Shown here one piece after another: positions 27,446 to 37,004 of a stretch of DNA of 64,000 bases (positions are counted from its first letter, which is position 1; each line of letters starts with the position of its first letter). Where the stretch lies: positions 1,100,455-1,164,454 of the forward strand of contig NZ_AHBZ03000027.1 in NCBI RefSeq assembly GCF_000238375.3, written 5' to 3'. The DNA is from Pseudoalteromonas citrea (lineage in GTDB: Bacteria > Pseudomonadota > Gammaproteobacteria > Enterobacterales > Alteromonadaceae). Below the pieces are notes generated by a model. It worked only from the letters and a program-made list of their open reading frames with translations, was not told the DNA's origin and did no database searches. A program made the translations under genes and the position numbers.

Positions 27446-28849
27446 ATGCTACAAAAGACCACGCTGTATTTAGCAGTAGGTTGCCTACTACTTAGTGGCT
27501 GTAATAGTACATCTGAGATAGCAAGTGACTATCGAAGTAACATCAATGTGCCGACTCATTGGCAGAAAGATGAACAATCAAAGCCGATAAAAATCGAATG
27601 GTTAGCACAGTTTCAAAATCCGCAACTTCATGCATTGGTAAGTCATGCTTTACAGAATAACCATGCGCTTACCCAGCAACAGCTTGCTGTAGAGTCAGCA
27701 CGTCAGCAATTGATTATTTCTGGCAGTGCTTTGTGGCCTACCTTGGATTTATCATTTGACAGTTCAAAGCGAAGGACTAGCAGAGAAGGGGCTATAGCAA
27801 GCAGTCAGTCACTGGATTTGTCGATAAAGTATGAGCTGGATTTATGGGGCAAGTTATCGGCAAATGAACAGCGTGCGAATTTGGTATTTATGGCGCAACA
27901 AGCCACATACCTGCAGCAACAATATGAGTTGGTTGCGCACGTGATCACGGCATGGTTTTCAGTGATCGAGGCAAATCAACAGCAGGCGCTATTGGTTGAG
28001 CGCGTTGCATTAGTGGCGCAAAACTTAGATATCATAGAAAGTGGATACCAAAAAGGCTTAAATAGTGCGTTGGATGTGTATTTGGCTCGCAGTGAATATA
28101 ACAATGAACAAGCCAAAGTTGAAAGCCAGCATGCTGTTCAATTAAATACCGTAAGAGAGTTGGAACGTTTAGTCGGGCATTACCCAGCTGGGGTAATAGC
28201 GGTGGATGCAGATCTTACTTTGCTAAAGTCTGACGTGTCGTTCGGGTTACCCTCTGAGTTAATTACTCGAAAACCGCAATTGGTGGCTAGTTGGTATCAG
28301 TTACTGGCCAAAGACGCTGAATTAGCTTATGCCCACAAGCAACGTTTTCCGAGTATAAATTTAAATATGGGTTATGGCTTTAATCACGATGAATTGGGTC
28401 AATTGTTGTCTGGTTCTGCACTAGGTTGGTCGCTATTAGCGGGCATGACGGCGCCTATTTTTAATGCTGGAAAGCTGGCAGCTAACGAAGCGATCGCACA
28501 CATAGAACTAAAACGGACAGAGCAAAATTATTTAAATACGCTTCAGGATGCTTTTTTAGCAGTAGAGAACGCGATCACCGCAGAAGACTCGCTACAGGCA
28601 CGGTATCAACAAACGCGTGATGCAGCAGATCATGCACAGTTTGCACAACTATTATCATTTGAACAGTATTTAAAAGGGCTGAGTACCTATACAACAGTAC
28701 TCGATGCGCAAAAGCGCTCATTTGAAGCGCAAAGCAATCTGATTTCAATAAAAAAACAGTTACTCACAAATCGCGTTGCACTGCATGTTGCGCTGGGCGG
28801 TGACTTTCAATTGACTCACTATGAGGAAGTACCCCATGAAAACAATTAA
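27446..28849 (+). CDS. RND efflux outer-membrane lipoprotein (TolC/NodT family)
   Basis: 467 residues. Signal peptide with lipobox (LYLAVGCLLLSGCNSTS; Cys near residue 19). Two repeats of the OMF domain are seen, with PQLHALVSHALQNNHALTQQ and ELDLWGKLSANEQRANLVFM in the first and KQRFPSINLNMGYGFNHDEL with GMTAPIFNAGKLAANEA in the second. Forms the outer-membrane exit duct of the tripartite pump with the next two genes. AGGAG precedes the ATG. The end overlaps the adaptor gene by 14 bases. Confidence 0.92.
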   Translation: MLQKTTLYLAVGCLLLSGCNSTSEIASDYRSNINVPTHWQKDEQSKPIKIEWLAQFQNPQLHALVSHALQNNHALTQQQLAVESARQQLIISGSALWPTLDLSFDSSKRRTSREGAIASSQSLDLSIKYELDLWGKLSANEQRANLVFMAQQATYLQQQYELVAHVITAWFSVIEANQQQALLVERVALVAQNLDIIESGYQKGLNSALDVYLARSEYNNEQAKVESQHAVQLNTVRELERLVGHYPAGVIAVDADLTLLKSDVSFGLPSELITRKPQLVASWYQLLAKDAELAYAHKQRFPSINLNMGYGFNHDELGQLLSGSALGWSLLAGMTAPIFNAGKLAANEAIAHIELKRTEQNYLNTLQDAFLAVENAITAEDSLQARYQQTRDAADHAQFAQLLSFEQYLKGLSTYTTVLDAQKRSFEAQSNLISIKKQLLTNRVALHVALGGDFQLTHYEEVPHENN

Positions 28850-30053
28850 ATCTGTATTAGCGCCTCTGTGTATCTTAGCCATAACAGGTGTGTTGATATT
28901 TTTTATAGTGAGTAACCCACCACAGAACACGCGCTCAAAAGGTAAACCACAAGCGCAGATGGTGGTAGATGTATTGACGTTGGCAGCGCAAGATTTCACC
29001 ATGGAAATTAATAGTTATGGGGTCGTAAAGCCGCGTACACAAAGCATGTTGGTAGCACAGGTATCTGGTGAGATCAGTTATGTTAGTGACCAATTTAGAG
29101 ATGGTGGCTTTTTTGAAAAAGGTCAGTTGTTACTTCAAATAGACGACCGAGATTATCAAGCTGAGGTTAAAATTGCGCAAGCCACCTTACTCAGTGCTGA
29201 GCAAGCGCTGTTAGAAGAGCAAGCGCGCAGTGAACAAGCGTTGGCTGATTGGCAACGATTGGGCAATGGATCCAATGCAAATTCGTTGGTGCTGCGCAAG
29301 CCTCAATTAGCTGCGCAACGTGCCAATGTACTCTCAGCACAAGCTAAACTCGAGAAAGCGCAGCTTGCACTTGAACGCACACGTGTGGTGGCACCGTTCT
29401 CTGGACGAGTATTAAATAAGCAGGTTGATGTAGGCCAGGTGGTTTCTAACAATGGCCAGTTGGCAGAAGTTTACGCAGTGGATTATGTTGAGGTGCGTTT
29501 GCCAATTAATAATGGTGATTTACGGTTCGTTGTTCTGCCAGAGCAATCACGAGATGGCGTGCATAATGGTGAACAAGCGAAGGTTATATTTAGTTCTGAC
29601 CTTGTTGGGTATCAGCAGTGGCAGGGCACTATAATACGGACCGAAGGCGCAATCAATGACCAGTCACAACAACTGTATGTTGTGGCGCAAATTAGTGATC
29701 CATATTCAGCAAAAAAATTGGCTCATTTTCCGATAAAAATTGGTCAATATGTCAACGCGAAAATTACTGGTAAAACATTATCAAATGCGCTCACTATTCC
29801 CAATCATGCTATCTACCAGGGCAGCTATGTATATGTGCTCAATGAACAAAATCTCTTGATGAGAAAGAACGTTGACTTAGCTTGGCAAAATCAAGATATA
29901 ACGTTAGTACAGTCGGGTTTATCGGCAGGTGATAGGTTGGTCATCACCCCTCTGGGGCAAGTGAGTTCTGGTACAAAGGTCACCGTGGCAAAGGGTGTGC
30001 CAAAGCAAGTGAAGCGTGAACGTAACGCTAAAGTTCAAGGAGGTGGCATATGA
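28836..30053 (+). CDS. RND efflux membrane-fusion protein (HlyD/AcrA family)
   Basis: 405 residues. ATG 28836 is chosen over 28821 because AGGA at 28824-28827 is correctly spaced to it and it gives a clean N-terminal anchor (TIKSVLAPLCILAITGVLIF). Biotinyl-lipoyl-like halves are seen in VSGEISYVSDQFRDGGFFEK and RVVAPFSGRVLNKQVDVGQV, joined by a coiled coil rich in Gln/Ala/Glu. Bridges the inner-membrane pump and the outer duct. Overlaps the pump gene by 4 bases (ATGA). Confidence 0.93.
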   Translation: MKTIKSVLAPLCILAITGVLIFFIVSNPPQNTRSKGKPQAQMVVDVLTLAAQDFTMEINSYGVVKPRTQSMLVAQVSGEISYVSDQFRDGGFFEKGQLLLQIDDRDYQAEVKIAQATLLSAEQALLEEQARSEQALADWQRLGNGSNANSLVLRKPQLAAQRANVLSAQAKLEKAQLALERTRVVAPFSGRVLNKQVDVGQVVSNNGQLAEVYAVDYVEVRLPINNGDLRFVVLPEQSRDGVHNGEQAKVIFSSDLVGYQQWQGTIIRTEGAINDQSQQLYVVAQISDPYSAKKLAHFPIKIGQYVNAKITGKTLSNALTIPNHAIYQGSYVYVLNEQNLLMRKNVDLAWQNQDITLVQSGLSAGDRLVITPLGQVSSGTKVTVAKGVPKQVKRERNAKVQGGGI

Positions 30054-33000
30054 TAGCTTGGTTTACCCGCAACCATGTTGCGGCCAATTTATTGATGATA
30101 TCAATTTTAATTGGAGGCTTATTTTCATTATCGACGCAGATCCCATTAGAAGTGTTTCCATCGTTTGAAACGGACAGGATCAGTGTCAATATCTCTTTGC
30201 GTGGCGCAACGCCTGAGGACGTTGAGCAAAGTGTTTCTATTCGAGTTGAAGAGGCTGTTCAAGATTTAGAAGGCATAGAAAAGATCTCTAGCCGTTCCTC
30301 AGAAGGCGCTGCATCAGTCACCATTGAAGTGGCATCTGGCTACGATCCCAGAGATATGCTGGCTGATATAAAAAGTCGCGTGGATGCGGTCAATACCTTT
30401 CCTGGCGAAGCTGAAAAACCTGTGATTTCTTTGGCACAGCGTAAAAGAGATGTGATCACCGTGACGGTTGCTGGCAGTTATGGTGAAAAGGAGATCCGGG
30501 AGTTCGCTGAGCAGGTACGAGATGACTTATTACGGCTGCCAGCAGTAACACAGATTGAACTAGACGGCGTGAGAAGCTATGAAATTGCGATTGAAATTAG
30601 TCAAGATAAACTGCGCCAATATGACTTAACAATTGACCAAGTTTCTGAGCTAATTGGTAATTCAAGCAATGATATATCGGCAGGTAATTTAAAATCTTCT
30701 GGCGGGGATATTTTACTTCGTTCGAAAGGGCAAGCCTATCGTAAGGATGACTTTGCAAAAATTGCCATTAAAACCAATCCAGATGGCTCGGTTATTCGCT
30801 TAGAAGATGTTGCGACTATCTTAGATGCCTTTGAAGAAACCCCCGTACGCACACGCTTTAATGGCAAGCAAGCTGCTTTCATTGAAGTGTATCGTATTGG
30901 CCAACAAAGCGCGATTGAGGTGGCCGATAGCGTCAAGACATATATTGAAGCGCGACAAAGCACTTTGCCTTTTGGATATGAATTAAGTTACTGGGATGAT
31001 GACTCGGTGATTGTAAAAAATCGCATTTCGACTTTAGCATCTAATGCAATGCAAGGCGGGATATTGGTTTTAGCATTACTGACTTTGTTTTTACGCCCTG
31101 CCATCGCATTTTGGGTATTTATCGGAATTCCGGTGTCATTTATGGGCGCTTTTATTGCGATGCCTATTTTTGGTATTAGCCTCAACATTATGAGCTTGTT
31201 TGGCTTTATTTTGGTGCTTGGTATTGTCGTTGATGATGCAATCGTCACTGGGGAGAATATTTACACCCACCTCAATAGTGCAGAGTCTGGTGAGGAAGCT
31301 GCCATTAAAGGGACGCAGGAAGTTGCAACGCCAGTGACGTTTGGCATTTTAACAACCGTTGCTGCATTTTTGCCTTTGGCTTTTATTGAAGGCGCTAGAG
31401 GGGCGTTATTTGCACAAATTCCGGTGATAGTGATCCCCGTGTTATTGATGTCGTTAGTTGAGTCTAAGTTTGTATTACCTGCACATTTAAAGTATCTCAA
31501 GTTAAGAAAGTCGACGACTCGGGTGAGTAAATTTAGCCAGTTTCAACGTAACTTTGCAGATGGTTTTGAAAAAGCCATTTTAAAATACTACCACCCTTTA
31601 CTAAAAAAATGTGTGGCGCGTAAAGGGATCACTTTAAGTGTATTTATTGGTGTTTTTTGCATTATTGTGGCCTTGATCAGCAGTGGCTGGACTAAGTTTA
31701 TATTTTTCCCACGTATTCCGAGTGAAACGGTGAGAGCGAACTTAACACTGCCAACAGGTACGCCTTTCGAGGTGACGGGAAAATACATTGATCTGATGTC
31801 AGATAAAGCACAGTTACTGAAAGAAAAGTATGTCGACCCTGATACCGGAGAAAGTGTGATCACGCACATATTAGCAACGACAGGAGGACGAGGTGGAGCC
31901 AGCAATGTGGGCCGAGTACGTTTTGAGATCACGCCTCCCGAAACCCGTACTTTAGATATAGGATCACGAGAGCTTGTCAGCGAATGGCGAACATTAATTG
32001 GTCAGATCCCTGGTGCAGAAAGCCTTACTTATAGAGCTGAAATAGGTCGTTCGAGTGACCCAATTGATGTGCAATTAACGGGAACTTCGCTAGAAGTACT
32101 TAAAGATGCTGCGCAGAAGGTCAAAGAGAATTTATCAACTTACCCCTCAGTTTTTGATATTGCAGATAGCTTGAGTGACGGCAAAGAAGAATTACAAATT
32201 GAGTTAACAGCGCAAGGCCAAGCGTTAGGGCTAACACGTACAGGGGTATCAAGACAGATCCGCAGTGCATTTTTTGGTGCGCAAGTACAGCGTATTCAGC
32301 GTGGCCGTGATGATGTGCGTGTGATGGTGCGTTTGCCGTTAAAAGAGCGTAGCAATTTGGCCACGCTTAATGAAATATTAATTAATACGCCATCAGGCCA
32401 AACGGTACCGTTAAGTCATATTGCAACGTTGACCCCAGGGCAAAGCCCCTCAAGTATCTATCGTATCGATCGTTATCGTACGGTGAACGTCACAGCCGAT
32501 ATTGAAAAGGCCAATACCAATATGACGGTGTTACAAAGTGACCTGAAGATATTTTTAGACCAATTGGTTTTACAATATCCCGGCATTAGCCATTCACTAG
32601 AAGGTGAAGCAAAAGAACAAAGAGAGTCTTTTAGTTCATTGGGCTGGGCATTAATACTGGTATTCTTTGTGATATACGCATTGCTCGCGATACCCTTTAA
32701 GTCTTATGTGCAGCCGCTGATCGTAATGAGTGTGATCCCATTTGGTATGATAGGTGCTGTTATTGGGCATTGGATCATGTCTATGGAACTGACCATAATG
32801 AGTTTACTGGGCATGTTGGCGTTGGTGGGTGTTGTGGTAAATGACTCTTTGGTCTTGGTGGATTATATCAATAAGCAACGGCGAAAAGGGTATGAGGTTA
32901 TGACGGCTGTGCTGAATGCTGGCGCTGCGCGATTTAGGCCGGTGATGTTAACCAGTATCACGACTTTTTTTGGCTTAATGCCATTATTATTTGAACAACA

Positions 33001-33154
33001 GACCCAAGCCCAGTTTTTGATCCCGATGGCTGTTTCGCTTGGCTTTGGCATTGTGTTTGCGACGATGATCACGCTTATTTTAGTACCCGTGAATTACCTT
33101 TTGGTTGAACGAGTTCAAAATAGGGTTAATGGGTGTTTAGGTAAAGCTGTTTAA
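30050..33154 (+). CDS. RND-family efflux permease (AcrB/MexF superfamily)
   Basis: 1034 residues, normal for a 12-helix RND pump. Landmarks are the N-terminal helix followed by TQIPLEVFPSFETDRISVNI, the periplasmic PN1 motif GATPEDVEQSVSIRVEEAVQ, the helix-4 GIVVDDAIVTGENIYTHLN with paired aspartates for proton relay, and GMLALVGVVVNDSLVLVDYI in the second half. Uses the proton gradient to expel drugs, detergents or metabolites. The closest resemblance by eye is to the marine AcrB-type family of broad range; the substrate is unknown. No regulator gene is adjacent. Confidence 0.93.
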   Translation: MIAWFTRNHVAANLLMISILIGGLFSLSTQIPLEVFPSFETDRISVNISLRGATPEDVEQSVSIRVEEAVQDLEGIEKISSRSSEGAASVTIEVASGYDPRDMLADIKSRVDAVNTFPGEAEKPVISLAQRKRDVITVTVAGSYGEKEIREFAEQVRDDLLRLPAVTQIELDGVRSYEIAIEISQDKLRQYDLTIDQVSELIGNSSNDISAGNLKSSGGDILLRSKGQAYRKDDFAKIAIKTNPDGSVIRLEDVATILDAFEETPVRTRFNGKQAAFIEVYRIGQQSAIEVADSVKTYIEARQSTLPFGYELSYWDDDSVIVKNRISTLASNAMQGGILVLALLTLFLRPAIAFWVFIGIPVSFMGAFIAMPIFGISLNIMSLFGFILVLGIVVDDAIVTGENIYTHLNSAESGEEAAIKGTQEVATPVTFGILTTVAAFLPLAFIEGARGALFAQIPVIVIPVLLMSLVESKFVLPAHLKYLKLRKSTTRVSKFSQFQRNFADGFEKAILKYYHPLLKKCVARKGITLSVFIGVFCIIVALISSGWTKFIFFPRIPSETVRANLTLPTGTPFEVTGKYIDLMSDKAQLLKEKYVDPDTGESVITHILATTGGRGGASNVGRVRFEITPPETRTLDIGSRELVSEWRTLIGQIPGAESLTYRAEIGRSSDPIDVQLTGTSLEVLKDAAQKVKENLSTYPSVFDIADSLSDGKEELQIELTAQGQALGLTRTGVSRQIRSAFFGAQVQRIQRGRDDVRVMVRLPLKERSNLATLNEILINTPSGQTVPLSHIATLTPGQSPSSIYRIDRYRTVNVTADIEKANTNMTVLQSDLKIFLDQLVLQYPGISHSLEGEAKEQRESFSSLGWALILVFFVIYALLAIPFKSYVQPLIVMSVIPFGMIGAVIGHWIMSMELTIMSLLGMLALVGVVVNDSLVLVDYINKQRRKGYEVMTAVLNAGAARFRPVMLTSITTFFGLMPLLFEQQTQAQFLIPMAVSLGFGIVFATMITLILVPVNYLLVERVQNRVNGCLGKAV

Positions 33155-33281
33155 ACTAAAGTGGGAATAGTTACTTTGAGCAACAGGTGATAATTTGTTT
33201 TTATTTTCTTGTATTAAAAGTAATGCTTTAAATTCTTTTTAAGATACAGTGAGGCTAGATGCCCCACTGTATAAATCTGAG

Positions 33282-34982
33282 TTAAAACCTAACTATCGTC
33301 GATACTGCTTCTTCATCAGCCGTTTGAATTGAAAGTTTGATCTCTCTATTTTGCCAATCTATGTCTAACATACCGTAGTTACTGCCTGATTTATTTACCA
33401 AGTGACGGTCGCTGGTGGATAGCTGAGAGATATTTTTGCTAACCACACCTACTTTACCGGTAGGAATGTCTGCGCCATTACCTGCGCAGTAGCCCCAGTG
33501 TGCTTCATTACCATTATTTTGTTCGTCTACTTGGGTATAACACCATGGCTTAGAGCGATCTTGTGTTAAACAACTTTTGTGGCTTTTCCCATTGTGTTTA
33601 GCTGGAAAATGGCACTGTTGTGTGAAGCTGCCATCGCCTTTAGTGTCGGCATAAACTGGTAAACGCAGAGGGTTTTCAATATGATATGGCCAGCTTTGGC
33701 CAAAGCCTGACGCGGTAATTTCGTACACTGTGGTTGCTTTGCCATATTCATTACTGGCTGGAATGTTTTTTTGCAGCAGCTCACCCCAGTGTTGATCACC
33801 TGATAAGAAAATAACCGCTTTAGTATGACCGGCGTTTATTGACTTTTGAACTAGACGGAGCAGCTTTTCACGTTGGGCCGGCATTTCTGCCCAAGATTCA
33901 TAACTAGTCCCTGACATTGATGACTCATTCAAATTACTGATTGCTTGATCAAACTCAACGCCATCAGCATAGGCACAGTATTTATTTCTAGCTCGGCCTT
34001 GATAAAGTGGCGGCAAAACCTGAATGCCACTGGCAATGAGCTTAATTTCAGAGGGCTTTGCGAGTTCCTTTTCTAGCCATTGCCATTGCGCCATACCTAA
34101 AATAGAACTGCTGGCTCCTTCACATTCACCATAACTGCTAAAGGTTGGTGATCTGAAATAGCGAGCGTCGAGCGTGATAACATGGGTTTGCTCGCCAGGT
34201 TGGCCGAGCATTTTGGCTTCATATATACCCTGTTGCGTTGTATGGCGTAGGTCTTCAGAAGGCACATCAAAATGGCGTAAGTAAGCTTGTTGTGATTGAG
34301 CGCGTTTTGGGTAGTGCTTACCATCATTATTCTGACCGAAATCATGGTCATCCCATGTTGCCATGACAGGGATTTTTGCTTCTAGAAATTTTTGATAGTC
34401 GGGGTTGAGCTTTTTGTCATCATATTTTTGGCGCATTCGACTCATATCGGTGGTATCGGCGTAAATATTATCCCCCAGCCATAAAAACAGATCGGGCTTA
34501 TGGCCAATTAACCGTGATAACGCATCTGGCATGTCGCCTTGCGTTTTAAAGCAAGAGCCAAGTGCGACCCGGTCTAAGCGTTTACTTTGCAGTGGTTGAG
34601 TATGTGATAACAGTTCAGAGGGAGGGGTTGGGTCGCACTCTTCCCAACTATTCCCATCGATATAGCACCAAGGTGTTGTGTGATTACGTGAAGAGCAACC
34701 ATAAAACTGTTCACCCATATAGGATGAAGGCGCCATACAAGTTTTACCTGATATTGTTTTGAATTTTGGTATGGTTTCAGCGCGGACATGTCCCCAACTA
34801 GCCTCTTCAACTGGGCTTTTTAAGTAACACCACTGGCTACCTGCATTATTTTTATTGGTGGTGCCTTGGTAGTCAGCGCCTAGGTAATTAAAACTTGATT
34901 TACATTCATTGTAATGTACTTCCGGTGCAGCCATCACGATTGTTGGCAATATGCTTAATAGCAAATAACGTGTTATTTTCAT
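33282..34982 (-). CDS. Secreted PhoD-like phosphatase with three kringle/FN2-like modules
   Basis: 566 residues with a signal peptide cleaved near VMA-APEV. Residues 27-65 and 82-116 are two small cysteine-rich modules with the kringle/fibronectin-II-like pattern (GSQWCYL; TTPWCYID). From about 137 comes a PhoD-type metallophosphatase: FLWLGDNIYAD, MATWDDHDFGQNNDG, LDARYFRSP and FLSGDQHWGELL. A third module interrupts or follows the catalytic domain at about 457-499 (CHFPAKHNGKSHKSC, SKPWCYTQ, HWGYC). Probably an extracellular or periplasmic phosphodiesterase, with the modules serving to bind a surface or substrate. Single gene, minus strand. Confidence 0.85.
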   Translation of the reverse strand: MKITRYLLLSILPTIVMAAPEVHYNECKSSFNYLGADYQGTTNKNNAGSQWCYLKSPVEEASWGHVRAETIPKFKTISGKTCMAPSSYMGEQFYGCSSRNHTTPWCYIDGNSWEECDPTPPSELLSHTQPLQSKRLDRVALGSCFKTQGDMPDALSRLIGHKPDLFLWLGDNIYADTTDMSRMRQKYDDKKLNPDYQKFLEAKIPVMATWDDHDFGQNNDGKHYPKRAQSQQAYLRHFDVPSEDLRHTTQQGIYEAKMLGQPGEQTHVITLDARYFRSPTFSSYGECEGASSSILGMAQWQWLEKELAKPSEIKLIASGIQVLPPLYQGRARNKYCAYADGVEFDQAISNLNESSMSGTSYESWAEMPAQREKLLRLVQKSINAGHTKAVIFLSGDQHWGELLQKNIPASNEYGKATTVYEITASGFGQSWPYHIENPLRLPVYADTKGDGSFTQQCHFPAKHNGKSHKSCLTQDRSKPWCYTQVDEQNNGNEAHWGYCAGNGADIPTGKVGVVSKNISQLSTSDRHLVNKSGSNYGMLDIDWQNREIKLSIQTADEEAVSTIVRF

Positions 34983-35180
34983 TGTAACCCCCAGATATAA
35001 AACACATTATCATAGTGAGGTTTTGTGAATAGCGTCTTTCAAAACTGTTTCAATATTAATACATGATAGGGAAACGGGTATTTACGTCGCTTTTGAGTGG
35101 TTTACTTAATTGCCATTAATTAAATTATCGAAGGGTTTTAATTCGCTGGTTTTTGTAATCTTTGGACGGTAATGTGCATA

Positions 35181-35218
35181 AAAAACAATAAGTCATTTAA
35201 ATTGACTTATTGTTTTTT
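35181..35218. terminator. Strong hairpin in the gap between two divergent genes
   Basis: Arms AAAAACAATAAGTCA and TGACTTATTGTTTTT around a 7-nt loop, with a T-run. It lies between the divergently read phosphatase (starts 34982) and the gene at 35273, so no ordinary upstream gene on the plus strand explains it. It could be a leader attenuator or the end of an unseen transcript. Confidence 0.6.
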
Positions 35219-35272
35219 GCTTGATAGTTTAATTTTAGAAAATGACCAAGCGAAATTAAAAAGGAAATTAGG

Positions 35273-36025
35273 ATGAAATATTTATCAAGCTTATTTGTGG
35301 TGGCGTGTGCATCAAATAGTGCGTTGGCTGGCGTAATTTATGACCAAGACTCGGAAAGTAACCGAGTGAGTACCTATACCCACGGGCCTGTCAGTAAAGT
35401 GGAAGTGGTTACCTCAAATTCTCGCTATTTCCAAGGGTTTTATGAGACCCAAGGAATGGGCGCTGAATGTTCTCATGTTGCTATATTTGATGATGTGGCA
35501 GGGTACAAAATAGGTGATTTAAACATCAGCGACGTTGCGTTTTATGGTGAGGTACCAGAAGGTAATATACACAATGCGAAATCCTTGCGTTTAACTTGCC
35601 AAGCAGAGGGTGTTGATTATGTTGTTCATCATAAAGTACCAGGTGCGCCTAAAGTGACGTTGGAGTCAAATGTTGTCGCGAGCCAGTGGCAACCTATATT
35701 TGGTCGTACGCCAGGCCATTACAAAGATGTGCAATATAGCGCAAGTGTATTCATTGATAACCAAGCAGATGATGGAAAGTGCTATGTTGCTGATCAGGTT
35801 GGCACAATGCCAAAGGCGCTGCCACTTCACCCAGAAGTGATGCAGTTCAACACCAATCATTTTACAATGGACGGTGCTGCTTATTACGATGCGTATAGAC
35901 CTTTTTTGGTCAAAATTATCTTCTGTAGTAATGCTGGAGGCACCACTATATTGGGTGATGAATGGACCTTTAGTCAGTCACAGGAAGGGAAAATAAATCA
36001 CGAGATTTGGTTTAATTACCGGTAA
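35273..36025 (+). CDS. Secreted hypothetical protein
   Basis: 250 residues, not recognised. Signal peptide KYLSSLFVVACASNSALA is followed by GVIYDQDS. The mature part is rich in beta-strand-like sequence with few charged clusters and four cysteines (GAECSHVA, RLTCQAE, GKCYVAD, IIFCSNAGG), which probably form disulfides. No catalytic motif seen. The ATG at 35273 is preceded by AAAGGA and TTAGG. Its upstream region has a strong hairpin that may act as an attenuator. May be an exported binding or adhesion-type protein; function unknown. Confidence 0.7.
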   Translation: MKYLSSLFVVACASNSALAGVIYDQDSESNRVSTYTHGPVSKVEVVTSNSRYFQGFYETQGMGAECSHVAIFDDVAGYKIGDLNISDVAFYGEVPEGNIHNAKSLRLTCQAEGVDYVVHHKVPGAPKVTLESNVVASQWQPIFGRTPGHYKDVQYSASVFIDNQADDGKCYVADQVGTMPKALPLHPEVMQFNTNHFTMDGAAYYDAYRPFLVKIIFCSNAGGTTILGDEWTFSQSQEGKINHEIWFNYR

Positions 36026-36338
36026 AATGCTTTCTAGGGTTAATGGCTGCCAAGTTCATAGAGTTGCTGACTATCATCGATTATCCTCATCAGATCAGGG
36101 GGTTGTGACGGAGAGTAATGAGCAAATTTAATGCCATAGATACTTTTAGCTACAACGTAGTAGAGGGAGTTTACTTTTGGCTGTGGGGCCACTTTAACCG
36201 TGTAAAGGCTTAGTTGAGACGGTTTCTTATGATAAAAAGTATCGATAGACTGGGCTATCGATACTTGCTCACGGATATCATTAAATTAATTGAATACTAT
36301 CTGCTTGATTCAAATTACACTTAATTATTTACTGAATC
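36026..36338. other. Intergenic region with a possible 31-codon ORF and a terminator
   Basis: A 313-base gap. It holds a small open frame at 36118-36213 (start MSKFNAIDTF, end WGHFNRVKA) with a GGAG ribosome site, which is too short to call confidently. A hairpin at 36237-36266 terminates the minus-strand EF-hand gene. Nothing else was seen. Confidence 0.5.
36237..36266 (-). terminator. Terminator of the EF-hand gene (minus strand)
   Basis: Perfect 12-bp arms AAGTATCGATAG and CTATCGATACTT with a 6-nt loop. Read on the minus strand the stem is followed by a T-run, about 70 bases after the EF-hand gene stop at 36339. Confidence 0.8.
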
Positions 36339-36956
36339 TTATACTGGATCTGAGTCGTCAACTAATTCATCAATACAGGTTTTCACTGCAACTCGAGTCG
36401 CTTTTCTTGATTCAAAATGGGCAGTAAACTCCTCAACAGTTACGTCATTACTATTGTCTGCGTCCATGTCAGTGAATGCATCTGTTTTGTGTGCTGTAAC
36501 GGCGGTGGTTATTTCAGATAAGCTTAGGCCACCACTTAGATCTGTATCGAGCGCAGCAAATTTTGTTTCTGGTGAAGCAAACTTGTCAGCAGTAGGAACC
36601 ACAATATTTGCATCTCCACTGTCGTCTTTCGCATCTTGTACACACTGTACAATATCTGCTGCATAAGCAGATAAATCAGTTTGATGACGCTTCTTAGCTA
36701 AAAATTCACTCAGTTCAATTTCAGAGCTTGCATCTGTATCAGCTCTATCAAGCTTTTTTTGCGCCTGAGTATCAATGTTAGCGAGCACCTCGTCGAGTGT
36801 AATTGCGCCGCTGGTATCTGCATCGATACGTGCAAATAGTGTTTCAGGCGCTTTTTTGCCACCTTTACCGCCCTTGCGTGCATCAGCTGGTGTGCTGAGT
36901 GTTAAAGCCGTTAATGCAGTACCAATTAGTGCGATGTTGATGATAGAAAGTTTCAT
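36339..36956 (-). CDS. Exported EF-hand calcium-binding protein
   Basis: 205 residues. The ATG at 36956 fits best, since AAGAGA lies 7 bases upstream; the frame is open further out. Signal peptide MKLSIINIALIGTALTALTL ends near ADA-RKGGKG. Four EF-hand loops are visible: DADTSGAITLDE, DTDASSEIELSE, DTDLSGGLSLSE and DADNSNDVTVEE. Most keep Asp at positions 1, 3 and 12-side Glu, so calcium binding is likely. A glycine-lysine stretch (KGGKGGKK) follows the signal peptide. Role unknown; small exported EF-hand proteins are common in marine gammaproteobacteria. Confidence 0.85.
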   Translation of the reverse strand: MKLSIINIALIGTALTALTLSTPADARKGGKGGKKAPETLFARIDADTSGAITLDEVLANIDTQAQKKLDRADTDASSEIELSEFLAKKRHQTDLSAYAADIVQCVQDAKDDSGDANIVVPTADKFASPETKFAALDTDLSGGLSLSEITTAVTAHKTDAFTDMDADNSNDVTVEEFTAHFESRKATRVAVKTCIDELVDDSDPV

Positions 36957-37004
36957 AGTCATTCTCTTTTTTAGTAGATTCAAAGGTAGCAACGGTTCAA
37001 CCAT

